This document shows, piece by piece, positions 44,891-53,193 of a DNA stretch of 64,000 nt. The stretch is from an uncultured Lachnoclostridium sp. GTDB lineage: Bacteria; Bacillota; Clostridia; Lachnospirales; Lachnospiraceae. The stretch spans positions 1 through 64,000 of the forward strand of contig CAKNJS010000009.1 of the NCBI GenBank assembly GCA_930986645.1, read 5' to 3'. Each line of letters begins with the position of its first letter. The stretch's first letter is position 1. A model generated the notes under the pieces. That model had not been told where the DNA came from. It saw nothing but the letters and a program-made list of their open reading frames with translations, and ran no database searches. Made by a program: the position numbers and the translations under genes.

Positions 44891-45796
44891 TTATACGATC
44901 TTCTGATACAGCTCCATAATCTCATCCTTTGTGGCAAGATACTCTGAAAATGCACTGGCACTTCCCGCTGCAACTCCCATATAGAATGCGTGTCTGTAAT
45001 CTTTTTTCTCCATCCATCCGGCAGTAAATCCGGCTACCATAGAATCCCCTGATCCCACTGCGTTTACAAGGACGCCTTTCGGCGCCGGCGTGTCATATAC
45101 ACTGCCGTCCTCTGCTATAAGAACAGCACCTTCTCCGGCCATGGAGATCAGTACGTTTTTTGCCCCCATTTCCTGAAGTTTTCTTCCATACGGGACGACC
45201 TCTTTCCTTGTCTTTAATTCCACACCGAACAGATCGCCCAGCTCATGGTTGTTCGGTTTGATAAGAAACGGATGATATTTCAGTACGTTCAGAAGAAGAT
45301 CTCCCGTCGCGTCCACTACAAATGTGATTCCTTTTCCTTCAAGCCGCTTCAGGATCCGGCTGTATATATCATCGGGCATAGAAGCCGGGATACTGCCTGC
45401 CAGCACAAGTACATCTCCTTCATCCAGAACATCCAGTTTTCTCATCAGCTCCTCCGTTTTTTCGCTGCTGATATCCGGCCCCATCCCGTTGATCTCGGTA
45501 CCGTCGATGCTTTTCAGCTTGACATTGATCCGTGAGATTCCGTCTTCAATCCGGATGAAGTCAGACCGCACTCCGATCTGCTCTACCCGGCGGATGATCT
45601 CATCTCCTGTAAAGCCGGCGGCGAACCCGAGAGCCGTGCTCTCGATCCCGAGATTCGTAAGGATCGTCGAAACATTGATTCCTTTTCCACCCGGCAGGAG
45701 CAGTTCTGAGCTTGTGCGGTTCGTAAGCCCCAGTTTAAACTCATCGACAGAGACGATATAATCCAGAGACGGGTTAAATGTAACTGTGTAGATCAT
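44891..45796 (-). CDS. fruK: 1-phosphofructokinase
   Basis: PfkB-family kinase converting fructose 1-phosphate to fructose 1,6-bisphosphate. 301 residues. Motifs: MIYTVTFNPSLDY, LPGGKGINVS (substrate/phosphate site) and VNAVGSGDSMVAGF (catalytic Asp and ATP anion hole). First gene of fruK-fruA-fruR; GGAGG before ATG, strong promoter at 45826-45854 covered by operator-like repeats. Confidence 0.95.
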   Translation of the reverse strand: MIYTVTFNPSLDYIVSVDEFKLGLTNRTSSELLLPGGKGINVSTILTNLGIESTALGFAAGFTGDEIIRRVEQIGVRSDFIRIEDGISRINVKLKSIDGTEINGMGPDISSEKTEELMRKLDVLDEGDVLVLAGSIPASMPDDIYSRILKRLEGKGITFVVDATGDLLLNVLKYHPFLIKPNNHELGDLFGVELKTRKEVVPYGRKLQEMGAKNVLISMAGEGAVLIAEDGSVYDTPAPKGVLVNAVGSGDSMVAGFTAGWMEKKDYRHAFYMGVAAGSASAFSEYLATKDEIMELYQKIV

Positions 45797-45825
45797 TTCG
45801 TTCCCTCCATTTCTTTTTGTGACTA

Positions 45826-45858
45826 CATTATATATTCATTTTCAGTCAATTTCAATCA
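45826..45858 (-). promoter_or_regulatory. fruK promoter overlapped by operator-like repeats
   Basis: On the minus strand TTGAAA (-35, 45854-45849), 17 bases, TATAAT (-10, 45831-45826). TTGACTGAAAAT (45848-45837) fills most of the spacer and TTGATTGAAAT (45858-45848) covers the -35. These repeated TTGAYTGAAA units are probably FruR sites. Confidence 0.7.
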
Positions 45859-45948
45859 AAATAATTCACATATTTTTTGATTGTTTTTGGTTTATTTTGC
45901 ACAATTTTGATTTTTAATACTTATCCATTCTTATTTTTGACTGAAAAT
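45837..45948. repeat. TTGAYTGAAA repeat cluster upstream of fruK
   Basis: The 322-base gap between fruK and the isomerase gene holds a perfect 12-base inverted pair: TTGACTGAAAAT on minus at 45837-45848 and on plus at 45937-45948. Further partial copies lie at 45848-45858 (minus) and 45876-45882 (plus). The rest of the gap is AT-rich plus the terminator at 45976-46043. Confidence 0.75.
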
Positions 45949-45975
45949 GCGGTTTTTAAACACTCCCCCTGACAC

Positions 45976-46043
45976 AAAAAAACGCCGCAGACGGGAAACA
46001 ATGCAGTATGATCTGCACATTCTGTCTCCCGCCGCGACGGCTT
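45976..46043 (-). terminator. Intrinsic terminator after the isomerase gene
   Basis: A GC-rich imperfect hairpin (GCCG...CGGGA pairs with TCCCG...CGGC, with an inner TGCAG/CTGCA stem) followed on the minus strand by seven T. It closes the isomerase transcription unit before the fruK promoter. Confidence 0.65.
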
Positions 46044-46118
46044 TCGCTCTTCTATTCTGTTTCTAAGCAGCAATTACATATCTGATAAAAACACACTCAG
46101 TTCATCAGATAACCGGAC

Positions 46119-47537
46119 TTATCTCGTCACGATATCAACCGGCACGTTAAAGATCTCTGCAACTTTAAGGATCGTGTCAATGCGTCTTCCCGCAGCTGCA
46201 GCAAAATGATGTGTCGGTCCGCACTCGCTCCAGCGGTTCACAAATTCTCTTGCGCCGCATGTGAAGCGTGTTCTCATGTTTGTATCTCCGAAGGAAAGGA
46301 TCGGTCCTTCCTCGTTGACTCCCTCTGCTGCTACAAATTTGAAGTGTCCGTCTCCGTCCTGTGTAATCGCAAGATATGTAACCGGTCCTGTGTACGGATA
46401 GAACTGTGTCAGATATCCGCCGCCTGTCTTGCCGTGGAATACCTTCACGATCTTCATGGTCGGTTTCTTGCAGGAAATGTCAGCATCTCCGGATCCGCTG
46501 TGTCCGATGATGGCAATATCATCATTGAAGTCGATGGAATACATCTCTGCAAGCTGGCCTGTTCCGGAGATTGTCTTTAAGATGCTCATTGCCATGGCAA
46601 CCTTCATATCTCCCTCAACAGCGCAGGCTGTTCCCTGCTTGATCAGCATGGAGAATGCCGGGATGAGCATACTGTCAAGTACGCCTGCCTTGCCCTGTGC
46701 AAATCCGTCATAGTGAGAAGCGATCAGGCCGAGTTTCTCGTCTTTTACCCACTGCTCAAACGCAACGACATATTTCGCCATTTCCCATACTTCCTCGATG
46801 CTTCCGCCGCCTTCGATATCAAATGTATCAAGAATGTCCTGTGCCTTCGCGCGGATCGCGTCTTCGTCAGTAATATTGTCGGCAATCGCCCACATCTTCT
46901 CCCAGTCAAACTGTTTTGTATACAGATGCATTCTTCTGTACAGGTTGGATTCGTCGATATAGAGATCCATCATACCCGGATAAGGTCTTCCGATCTGAGC
47001 GATGTTTGTGTCGCGGAATCTTCTTCTCACCTGAGCCGCACGGCACCAGTCTTCGATCTCTTTCTGTACCGCCGGATCTCCGCCTTCGACAACACCTGTG
47101 ATCACTGCATGTCTCTTGCCGAATCTCTCAAGGTCTGCCACCATCTCGCCGACAGCTCCGCATGCATAGCCTTCGCCCAGCCATTTTGCGATATCTGTAT
47201 GGTCGTAATCCAGTGCTTTTAACTTCTGTACGTTTACAAGAACAACCGGCACATCCAGATCTTTCACTGCCGGAAGCATATTGTAGGATGTAGCGTATGT
47301 CAGAAGCTGCATAAATACAAGGTCAACATCAGCCGCACGGAACTTATCGCCCGCTGCCTGTGACTGCTCTTTTGTTGTGACCATTCCTCCGTCAATGATG
47401 TCCACTGTATCCGGAAGTGTCTTCTTGAATGCTTCATACTGTGCCTCAAACTCCGGCACCAGTGACGGGAACTGGGGCAGATATGCGCCCAGAGCGATAG
47501 AAAATACGCCTACTCTTGCTTTTGTCTCAACTAACAT
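46119..47537 (-). CDS. L-fucose/L-arabinose-type sugar isomerase
   Basis: Aldose-ketose isomerase fold, 472 residues. Recognised from overall pattern: TYATSYNMLPAV, GEGYACGAVGEM, EGDMKVAMAMSILKTISG, GHSGSGDADISCKK, and the C-terminal ECGPTHHFAAAAGRR; the conserved acids and His typical of metal-binding in this superfamily are present. True L-rhamnose isomerases belong to another family, yet the next gene is a rhamnulokinase; the natural sugar is therefore unclear. Start supported by CAGGAGG. Confidence 0.75.
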   Translation of the reverse strand: MLVETKARVGVFSIALGAYLPQFPSLVPEFEAQYEAFKKTLPDTVDIIDGGMVTTKEQSQAAGDKFRAADVDLVFMQLLTYATSYNMLPAVKDLDVPVVLVNVQKLKALDYDHTDIAKWLGEGYACGAVGEMVADLERFGKRHAVITGVVEGGDPAVQKEIEDWCRAAQVRRRFRDTNIAQIGRPYPGMMDLYIDESNLYRRMHLYTKQFDWEKMWAIADNITDEDAIRAKAQDILDTFDIEGGGSIEEVWEMAKYVVAFEQWVKDEKLGLIASHYDGFAQGKAGVLDSMLIPAFSMLIKQGTACAVEGDMKVAMAMSILKTISGTGQLAEMYSIDFNDDIAIIGHSGSGDADISCKKPTMKIVKVFHGKTGGGYLTQFYPYTGPVTYLAITQDGDGHFKFVAAEGVNEEGPILSFGDTNMRTRFTCGAREFVNRWSECGPTHHFAAAAGRRIDTILKVAEIFNVPVDIVTR

Positions 47538-47598
47538 TTGAAATCCTCCTGTTTCTTTTTTATTTTCTGTCTTTGAATATGTATCCCTCTATGAATGA

Positions 47599-48996
47599 CT
47601 ATTCGTACATTTTTACATCAAACGATTCTTTCACGCAGGTTCTTGCCTCCGGCAGGCTCGCGAATACGCCGTCGTGAAGCATCTGCACGATGATATTTCC
47701 GATGGCAGTCGCCTCGGACGGTCCCGCCGATACCTTTCTTCCGGTGTATTTTGCTGTAAGTTCGTTTAAATATCCGGCATTGGAACCGCCGCCTACAACA
47801 TAGATCGTGCTGTATTTCTTGCCTGTAATGGCCTCGATCTCCTCTACAGTATCACCGTAGCATTTTGCAAGACTGTTGTAGATCACGGATGAGATCTCGC
47901 CCACCGTCTCCGGAACCTGCTGGTTCGTGTCGCGGCAGAACTTCTGTACAGCCTCGATCATGCTCTTGGGCGCAAGGAAACAGTCGTCGTTGCAGTCTAC
48001 AATAGAGGAAATGGTCTCTTTGGAAGCCATCTCGCAGATCTCTGCAAATGACAGATCCTCAGTAAACTCTTTCTTCACAGACTGGATCATCCACAGTCCC
48101 ATAATGTTCTTCAGATAACGGAATCTGTGATCGTATCCGCCTTCATTTGTAAAGTTTGCCTTCATGCTCTCCATGGAGCAGTCAGCCTCTTTTCTCTCGA
48201 TACCCATCAGCGACCATGTACCGGAGCTGATGTATACCGCATCGTCATCGTTTGTCGGCACTGCAAGCACTGCGCTTCCTGTGTCGTGCGTTGCCGGCAG
48301 GACGACTGTACAGTTAAACCCTACCTCTTTCTGCACTTCCTCTGTAAAGTCTCCCACTACCGTCCCCGGCATGGATACCGGCAGGAACATCTTGGAGTTA
48401 TATCCCAGCATATCGATCAGTTCATAATCCCAGTCGTTGGTCTTCGGGCTGATCAGCTGTCCTGTCGTAGCCTCTGTATACTCGTTTTTCTTCACCCCTG
48501 TGAGCAGGAAGTTGAAATAATCCGGGATCATCAGGATTGTTTCCGCCTGTTCCAGATATTCCGGATGGGACTGTTTTACTGCCATAAGCTGGTAGATCGT
48601 GTTGAAGATCTGTTTCTGGATGCCTGTCCTTGCATACAGGTCGTCCTGAGGAATAATTTCATACACTTTCTCATCCATGCCCTCTGTGCGGCTGTCGCGG
48701 TATCCCACCGTATCGCCAAGAATGTTATCGTCCTTGTCGAGGAGAACATAATCTACACCCCATGTATCGATACCCATGGAAACCGGGATCTTGCCGATCT
48801 CCTTACACTTTTTGAGACCGTTTTTGATCTCCGTGATCAGGCGCTCTACATCCCAGCACAGCGTTCCGTTCTTATTGTCCATTCCGTTCGGGAAACGATA
48901 CACTTCTTCAAGCTGCATCTTTCCGTCTTTCATGCTGGCGAGCATATGACGTCCGCTGGATGCACCGATATCAACGGCCAAATAATACTTTTCCAT
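47599..48996 (-). CDS. Rhamnulokinase (FGGY carbohydrate kinase)
   Basis: 465-residue sugar kinase, RhaB-like. FGGY features: YYLAVDIGASSGRHM (ATP loop start), SMGIDTWGVDYVLLD, RDSRTEGM, THDTGSAVLAVP, SSGTWSLMGIE, and VVGGGSNAGYLNELTAKYTG near the C-terminus. DTWGVDY is strongly typical of rhamnulokinases. Start supported by AAGGAGG. It follows the AraC gene downstream and precedes the isomerase; an aldolase and a transporter are absent here. Confidence 0.88.
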   Translation of the reverse strand: MEKYYLAVDIGASSGRHMLASMKDGKMQLEEVYRFPNGMDNKNGTLCWDVERLITEIKNGLKKCKEIGKIPVSMGIDTWGVDYVLLDKDDNILGDTVGYRDSRTEGMDEKVYEIIPQDDLYARTGIQKQIFNTIYQLMAVKQSHPEYLEQAETILMIPDYFNFLLTGVKKNEYTEATTGQLISPKTNDWDYELIDMLGYNSKMFLPVSMPGTVVGDFTEEVQKEVGFNCTVVLPATHDTGSAVLAVPTNDDDAVYISSGTWSLMGIERKEADCSMESMKANFTNEGGYDHRFRYLKNIMGLWMIQSVKKEFTEDLSFAEICEMASKETISSIVDCNDDCFLAPKSMIEAVQKFCRDTNQQVPETVGEISSVIYNSLAKCYGDTVEEIEAITGKKYSTIYVVGGGSNAGYLNELTAKYTGRKVSAGPSEATAIGNIIVQMLHDGVFASLPEARTCVKESFDVKMYE

Positions 48997-49053
48997 CTGT
49001 AAGTGCCTCCTTCTCTTTTTCTCTAGTTTTTATTATAATTGTCAAAAGCGCCC

Positions 49054-49088
49054 AAAAAAAGGACGCTATTTATATAAAACAACGTCCT
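49054..49088 (-). terminator. Intrinsic terminator after the AraC gene
   Basis: AGGACG/CGTCCT stem around an AT-rich loop (49060-49088) and a seven-base T-run on the minus strand. It separates the HD-ParA-AraC unit from the rhamnulokinase gene. Confidence 0.75.
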
Positions 49089-49145
49089 CATTTGCAATTA
49101 TTCATTAATTTTAGGGTTCTTTTTTGCACTTTTCACAAAATCAAT

Positions 49146-50123
49146 TCAGACATTTTGTACAAATTGTCCTCTGTACTCCTTTGGACTCATTCCGTACTTC
49201 TCACGGAACTTCCTGTAGAAATAACTTGTATTGTCATATCCTACCGATTCGATAATATCCGTTACAGGTATCTTACTGTTCGTCAGCAGATATACGGCCT
49301 GCTGCATCCGTTTTTCCTGCAGCAGCTCCTTATATGTCTTTCCCGTCCTGCGGCGGATCTCCCTGCTCAGCCAGTACACATCGTACCCCATCTGCCCGGC
49401 CAGTTCAGAAAGTGTGCCGTTCTTGTAATGTTCATTGATATAGCTTAAAACCGCGGCGGTAAGTTCCGAATCATAACCGGGGCCGCCGGTCTCCATTTTG
49501 TCCATATAATTCAGAAGCTGCAGAAAGAGGAGGCCCATGGTGATCTGGGTGCAGCTTCTCTTATTGGACGAATCATAGAAGATCGTCCATACCATATTTT
49601 CGATCAGATTCTGAATAGGCAGGATATCTGCCACATGAAAATACATCCATGACGTCTCGCCGTCCCTGCCGGAGAGAGCCCCCACAAGGAAATCCCGCAG
49701 CTGGTTCTCCTCCGCCCCCATCATAGAGAACGCCGTATCAAGGAATTCAGGGAGCACGATAAAATTTACCGCAATATCATCCATCCCTGCCGGCATGATC
49801 TCCTGTACTGCATTCTGATTGAGGAACAGAAGATCTCCCTGTTCCAGAACGATTTCATTTCCGTTAATGATGTGCCGTGTACTACCCTGACACATATAGA
49901 TTACTTCAATATAATTGTGGGTATGTTTCGGGAAGTGTACGAATCTGGTATGCGGGCGGACTTGAATAAGCTTCCCCTTCTGGAGAAGCTTTCTGCTGTC
50001 GATCACCATATCTTTCTTTTCCGTATAGATCTGTTGGTCAATCTCTTTCCGTCCGTCAAGGATCTTTTGTTCCTCGTCCGTAATCACCGACAGTTCTCTT
50101 AACAGTTCCTCATGCATCCGCAT
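49146..50123 (-). CDS. AraC-family transcription regulator with cupin sensor
   Basis: About 325 residues. The N-terminal half has a cupin-like sensor (HTHNYIEVIYMCQGS, LEQGDLLFLNQNAVQEI), the C-terminal 100 residues have two HTH motifs (LSELAGQMGYDVYWLSREI and VTDIIESVGYDNTSYFYRKF). The start is taken at ATG 50123, overlapping the parA-like stop; ATG 50117 is possible. By position it could control the rhamnulokinase-isomerase genes or something sensed by its own unit. Confidence 0.85.
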   Translation of the reverse strand: MRMHEELLRELSVITDEEQKILDGRKEIDQQIYTEKKDMVIDSRKLLQKGKLIQVRPHTRFVHFPKHTHNYIEVIYMCQGSTRHIINGNEIVLEQGDLLFLNQNAVQEIMPAGMDDIAVNFIVLPEFLDTAFSMMGAEENQLRDFLVGALSGRDGETSWMYFHVADILPIQNLIENMVWTIFYDSSNKRSCTQITMGLLFLQLLNYMDKMETGGPGYDSELTAAVLSYINEHYKNGTLSELAGQMGYDVYWLSREIRRRTGKTYKELLQEKRMQQAVYLLTNSKIPVTDIIESVGYDNTSYFYRKFREKYGMSPKEYRGQFVQNV

Positions 50124-50898
50124 CAATCTCTCTTGTCAGTTCCATATATTCTTTCGCACTTCTGCTGCTCTTCTTGTATGCCATGACCGGAGCGTTATTG
50201 TCCTGAGACCACTCTATGCCGCTGTCCACACGGATGTATGTATGAAACACTTTTACATCGTCAAGCTCTCTGAGGGTTTCCAGTGTCTGTTTGAAATAGT
50301 TTTTCCTCGTATCTACTTTCGTGATCACGATGCCTCCCAGTTTCAGGTCCGGAGCGATCTCCTTTACCTGTTCAAGGAATTCAAACATATTGCCAAGTCC
50401 GAACAGCCCCCACGGAGATGCCTCCACGGGAATGATGATCTCGTCCGATGCACAGAGAATGTTCATCACCCATCCGCCGAGCGTAGGCGGGGCGTCGATC
50501 AGTACGTAATCATAGACTTCCGAATCCAGAATGCTCTTCAGCCCTTTCTTCAGAATATATTCTCTCTGCCATTTGGTAAACAATTCATACTCAATGGAAC
50601 TCATCAGCGTAGAGGACGGGATCAGGTCAAGATTCTCATACTCTGTGCGGACTATATAATCTTTCAGATCATCCTGTCTGCGGATTCCCTCATAGAGGTT
50701 CTTCTCCCCCTGGGCAAACCCGAGTACAGTATCCTCATCAAAAAGAGAGAGGGAAAGATTCAGCTGCATGTCCCCGTCGATGAGCAGGACTTTCCGCCCG
50801 AGCTGCGTCAGGCCGTATCCTACATTGGAACATGTCGTAGACTTTCCACTCCCTCCTTTATTGTTTGCAAAACAGATTACCCTTGTCTTCCCTGTCAT
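50110..50898 (-). CDS. ParA/Soj-family ATPase without ParB
   Basis: Deviant Walker P-loop ATPase. Start at 50898 (MTGKTRVICFANN) overlaps the preceding stop as ATGA, with AAAGGAG in the preceding gene. Motifs: NNKGGSGKSTTCSN (deviant Walker A), LIDGDMQLNLSL, VLIDAPPTLGG (Walker B-like), and IVITKVDTR. ParA proteins organise cargo on the nucleoid, usually with a ParB. No ParB or parS was seen, and flanking genes are a (p)ppGpp hydrolase and an AraC regulator, which is unusual. Confidence 0.88.
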   Translation of the reverse strand: MTGKTRVICFANNKGGSGKSTTCSNVGYGLTQLGRKVLLIDGDMQLNLSLSLFDEDTVLGFAQGEKNLYEGIRRQDDLKDYIVRTEYENLDLIPSSTLMSSIEYELFTKWQREYILKKGLKSILDSEVYDYVLIDAPPTLGGWVMNILCASDEIIIPVEASPWGLFGLGNMFEFLEQVKEIAPDLKLGGIVITKVDTRKNYFKQTLETLRELDDVKVFHTYIRVDSGIEWSQDNNAPVMAYKKSSRSAKEYMELTREIDADA

Positions 50899-51476
50899 TG
50901 CTGCCTGTCTCCTTTCATCCACTCAGTATGTGCCGGTTCCGGTCCGAAATTCTTCTCGATCAGACGGCAGTACTCCTCGTACGCCTCCACTCCTTTGAAA
51001 TTTTTCTCCAGTACATCGCGGATTCCTTTATAATACCACGCCAGTGCGGATTTACTCTGCATCCGGAAACGCAGCCACAGCTCGTCTCCCACTACCGGAT
51101 AGTCCCTGTCAATGTCCCGCATATTGGAGAGCTTGTCCGCAAGTCCGATCATCTGCACTTCTATGGGTGCCTCTTTCAGCCTCTGTATCGTAGCTCCTTT
51201 CCGCTCCTCCCAGCTCAGCGATTTATCCTCGCTTTCCTGAGCCACCATGTCGGCCACTCTTCCTCCGAACCGGAGTTTCAGGATATCCCATGTGATCCCG
51301 CTGCAGTCCTCGATCGTATCATGCAGCACTGCCGCACAGATTATCTCTTCGTCTTTCGTCATTGTCGACACGATATCCGCCACCTCGATGGGATGGACAA
51401 TATAGGGTCGTCTCGTCCCCTTCCGAAACTGTCCTTCATGTGCTTTCGTTGCAAACTCCATCGCGTCATCTATCAT
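50895..51476 (-). CDS. HD-domain hydrolase, small alarmone hydrolase type
   Basis: 193 residues resembling the hydrolase domain of RelA/SpoT and Mesh1. Motifs: FATKAHEGQFRKG, RPYIVHPIEVADIV, AAVLHDTIEDC (metal-binding HD), and IGLADKLSNMRDI (third metal ligand). No synthetase or TGS/ACT domain is present. Likely removes pyrophosphate from (p)ppGpp or a related nucleotide. Start has GGAGGG. First gene of the coupled HD-ParA-AraC unit. Confidence 0.85.
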   Translation of the reverse strand: MIDDAMEFATKAHEGQFRKGTRRPYIVHPIEVADIVSTMTKDEEIICAAVLHDTIEDCSGITWDILKLRFGGRVADMVAQESEDKSLSWEERKGATIQRLKEAPIEVQMIGLADKLSNMRDIDRDYPVVGDELWLRFRMQSKSALAWYYKGIRDVLEKNFKGVEAYEEYCRLIEKNFGPEPAHTEWMKGDRQQ

Positions 51477-51629
51477 GTCTTACCCTCCGCAGAGATCTGC
51501 TCACCCTGCGTACAGAACTGCCGCAGGAGTGATTTCCTTTCAGTATGCCGGTTGTCAAATAAATTTTAACACAACGATGGGTCAAGTACAATGAAAATGT
51601 GTTATACTGTTTCTGACAGGAGGTTGACT

Positions 51630-52361
51630 ATGAGAATGAAAAATGTCCTGATCACCGGTTCCTCCAGAGGCATCGGCCGCGCATGTGCCCTTGCCTTTGC
51701 AGAAAACGGTTATCATGTATTTATCAACTGCAGAAGTTCTCTCGACCGGCTGAGAGAAACGGAAGACACGATCCACGCATCCGGAGGCGCTTGTACCATG
51801 CTCCCCGGAGATGCAGGGAATCCTGACGAAGTACGGTCTATGTTTGATAAGATCACTGCACAGTGCGGCGGACTCGATGTACTTGTCAATAATGCAGGAT
51901 GTGCTTATTTCGGACTGCTCAGCGACATGACCGATGAAGAGTGGCGGACCGTGATCGATACGGACTTATCCTCCGCATTTTACTGCTGCAGATCGGCAAT
52001 CCCCTATATGGTTTCCCGGAAGGCAGGTAAGATCATTAACATCTCTTCCATGTGGGGAACCTGCGGCGCATCCTGTGAAGCCGCCTACTCCGCCGCCAAA
52101 TCAGGCCTGCACGGTCTGACAAGGGCACTGGCAAAGGAGCTCGCCCCCAGCAATATACAGGTAAACGCACTGGCCTTCGGAGTGATCGATACGGAAATGA
52201 ATGCAAGACTCAATCCGGAAGAACGGGCCGCACTGGAAGATGAGATACCGGCAGGAAGATACGGCACCCCTGAAGAAGCCGCACAAGCCGTGCTCATGCT
52301 GGCCGGGGCTCCGGCTTATCTGACCGGACAGATCATCGGTCTGGACGGAGGAATGATATAA
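51630..52361 (+). CDS. Short-chain dehydrogenase/reductase (FabG-like)
   Basis: NAD(P)-dependent oxidoreductase of 243 residues. The start at 51630 (MRMKNVLITGSSRGIG) follows AGGAGG. Motifs: TGSSRGIGRA (nucleotide loop), VNNAG, catalytic Ser in NISSM, and YSAAKSG with the Tyr and Lys; the C-terminal LDGGMI is typical. FabG-like sequences can reduce many ketones; no fatty acid genes flank it. Confidence 0.9.
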   Translation: MRMKNVLITGSSRGIGRACALAFAENGYHVFINCRSSLDRLRETEDTIHASGGACTMLPGDAGNPDEVRSMFDKITAQCGGLDVLVNNAGCAYFGLLSDMTDEEWRTVIDTDLSSAFYCCRSAIPYMVSRKAGKIINISSMWGTCGASCEAAYSAAKSGLHGLTRALAKELAPSNIQVNALAFGVIDTEMNARLNPEERAALEDEIPAGRYGTPEEAAQAVLMLAGAPAYLTGQIIGLDGGMI

Positions 52362-52421
52362 TCTTGCAGATAAAACGGGCTGCCCCCTTACGATTTTATA
52401 GATAAACAGGAGATAAAACGG

Positions 52422-53147
52422 ATGATAGATGTAAATAACCTTTCGCAAATCCCCACTGACTGTTCACTGACTGAATTCGTGGGCACGACTGTACTCGATA
52501 CGATCGGGCTTGTCATCCCCGGGATTGATGATTCTCTTCTCGGGCATATGCAGCTGAAGAAGCCTTACAAAAGTCTGGGACTGATCAGTTCCCGCACCGG
52601 AGCGGCAGGCCAGATCAATGCTGTGGATGAAGCTGTAAAATCAACGAACACAGAGGTTGTATCTATAGAGCTGCCCCGTGATACAAAAGGGTGGGGCGGA
52701 CACGGATGCTTTATCATCATCGGGGGAAATAATGTATCCGATGTACGAAGGGCTGTAGAAATCTCACTTGAATATATAGAAAAATATGCCGGCGAACTGT
52801 ATATCAGTCAGGCCGGCCATCTGGAATTCACTTACTCGGCAAATGCAGATCAGGCACTCAACATGGCGTTTGGCGCGCCCGTCGGAAAACCCTTCGGCTT
52901 CTTCTGCGGTTCCCCCGCAGCCATCGGCCTTGTCATGGCTGATCTGGCAGTCAAGTCATCCCCGGCAGAGGTGATCCGCTATATGACGCCGGACCGGGGC
53001 ACCAGCCATTCCAACGAAGTAATCGCTGCAGTGACCGGTGACGCCTCCGCTGTAAAGAATGCAGTTTTGACGGCAAGAGACGCCGGCTTGCGCCTTCTCG
53101 TATCCATGGGAAGCTGTCCCGAGACACCGTCAAAACCTTTTCTCTAA
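52422..53147 (+). CDS. Microcompartment shell protein, PduB/BMC-T type
   Basis: Tandem-domain trimeric shell protein of bacterial microcompartments. It aligns by eye with PduB: SLTEFVGTTVLDTIGLVIPG, GLISSRTGAAGQINAVDEAV, STNTEVVSIELPRDTKGWGG, HLEFTYSANADQALNMAFGAP, and GTSHSNEVIAAVTGDASAVKNAV. 241 residues, complete in both BMC halves; the N-terminal extension of PduB is shorter. No other shell or enzyme gene of a Pdu, Eut or GRP locus is near, so it is an orphan. It lies 60 bases after the SDR gene, perhaps in one unit. Confidence 0.9.
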   Translation: MIDVNNLSQIPTDCSLTEFVGTTVLDTIGLVIPGIDDSLLGHMQLKKPYKSLGLISSRTGAAGQINAVDEAVKSTNTEVVSIELPRDTKGWGGHGCFIIIGGNNVSDVRRAVEISLEYIEKYAGELYISQAGHLEFTYSANADQALNMAFGAPVGKPFGFFCGSPAAIGLVMADLAVKSSPAEVIRYMTPDRGTSHSNEVIAAVTGDASAVKNAVLTARDAGLRLLVSMGSCPETPSKPFL

Positions 53148-53158
53148 ATGAATAATTC

Positions 53159-53193
53159 AAGGCAGTTATCTCCAGACGATATCTGCCTTTTTT
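53159..53193 (+). terminator. Terminator after pduB-like gene, overlapping the nitroreductase stop
   Basis: AAGGCAG and CTGCCTT arms, an inner ATC/GAT pair and a run of six T on the plus strand. The hairpin overlaps the last codons of the convergent nitroreductase gene (stop at 53166). Confidence 0.75.

Noticed and set aside
49146-51476. ParA gene as a sign of a plasmid or integrated element
   Set aside because: No ParB, replication or integrase gene and no flanking repeats; base use looks like the neighbours.
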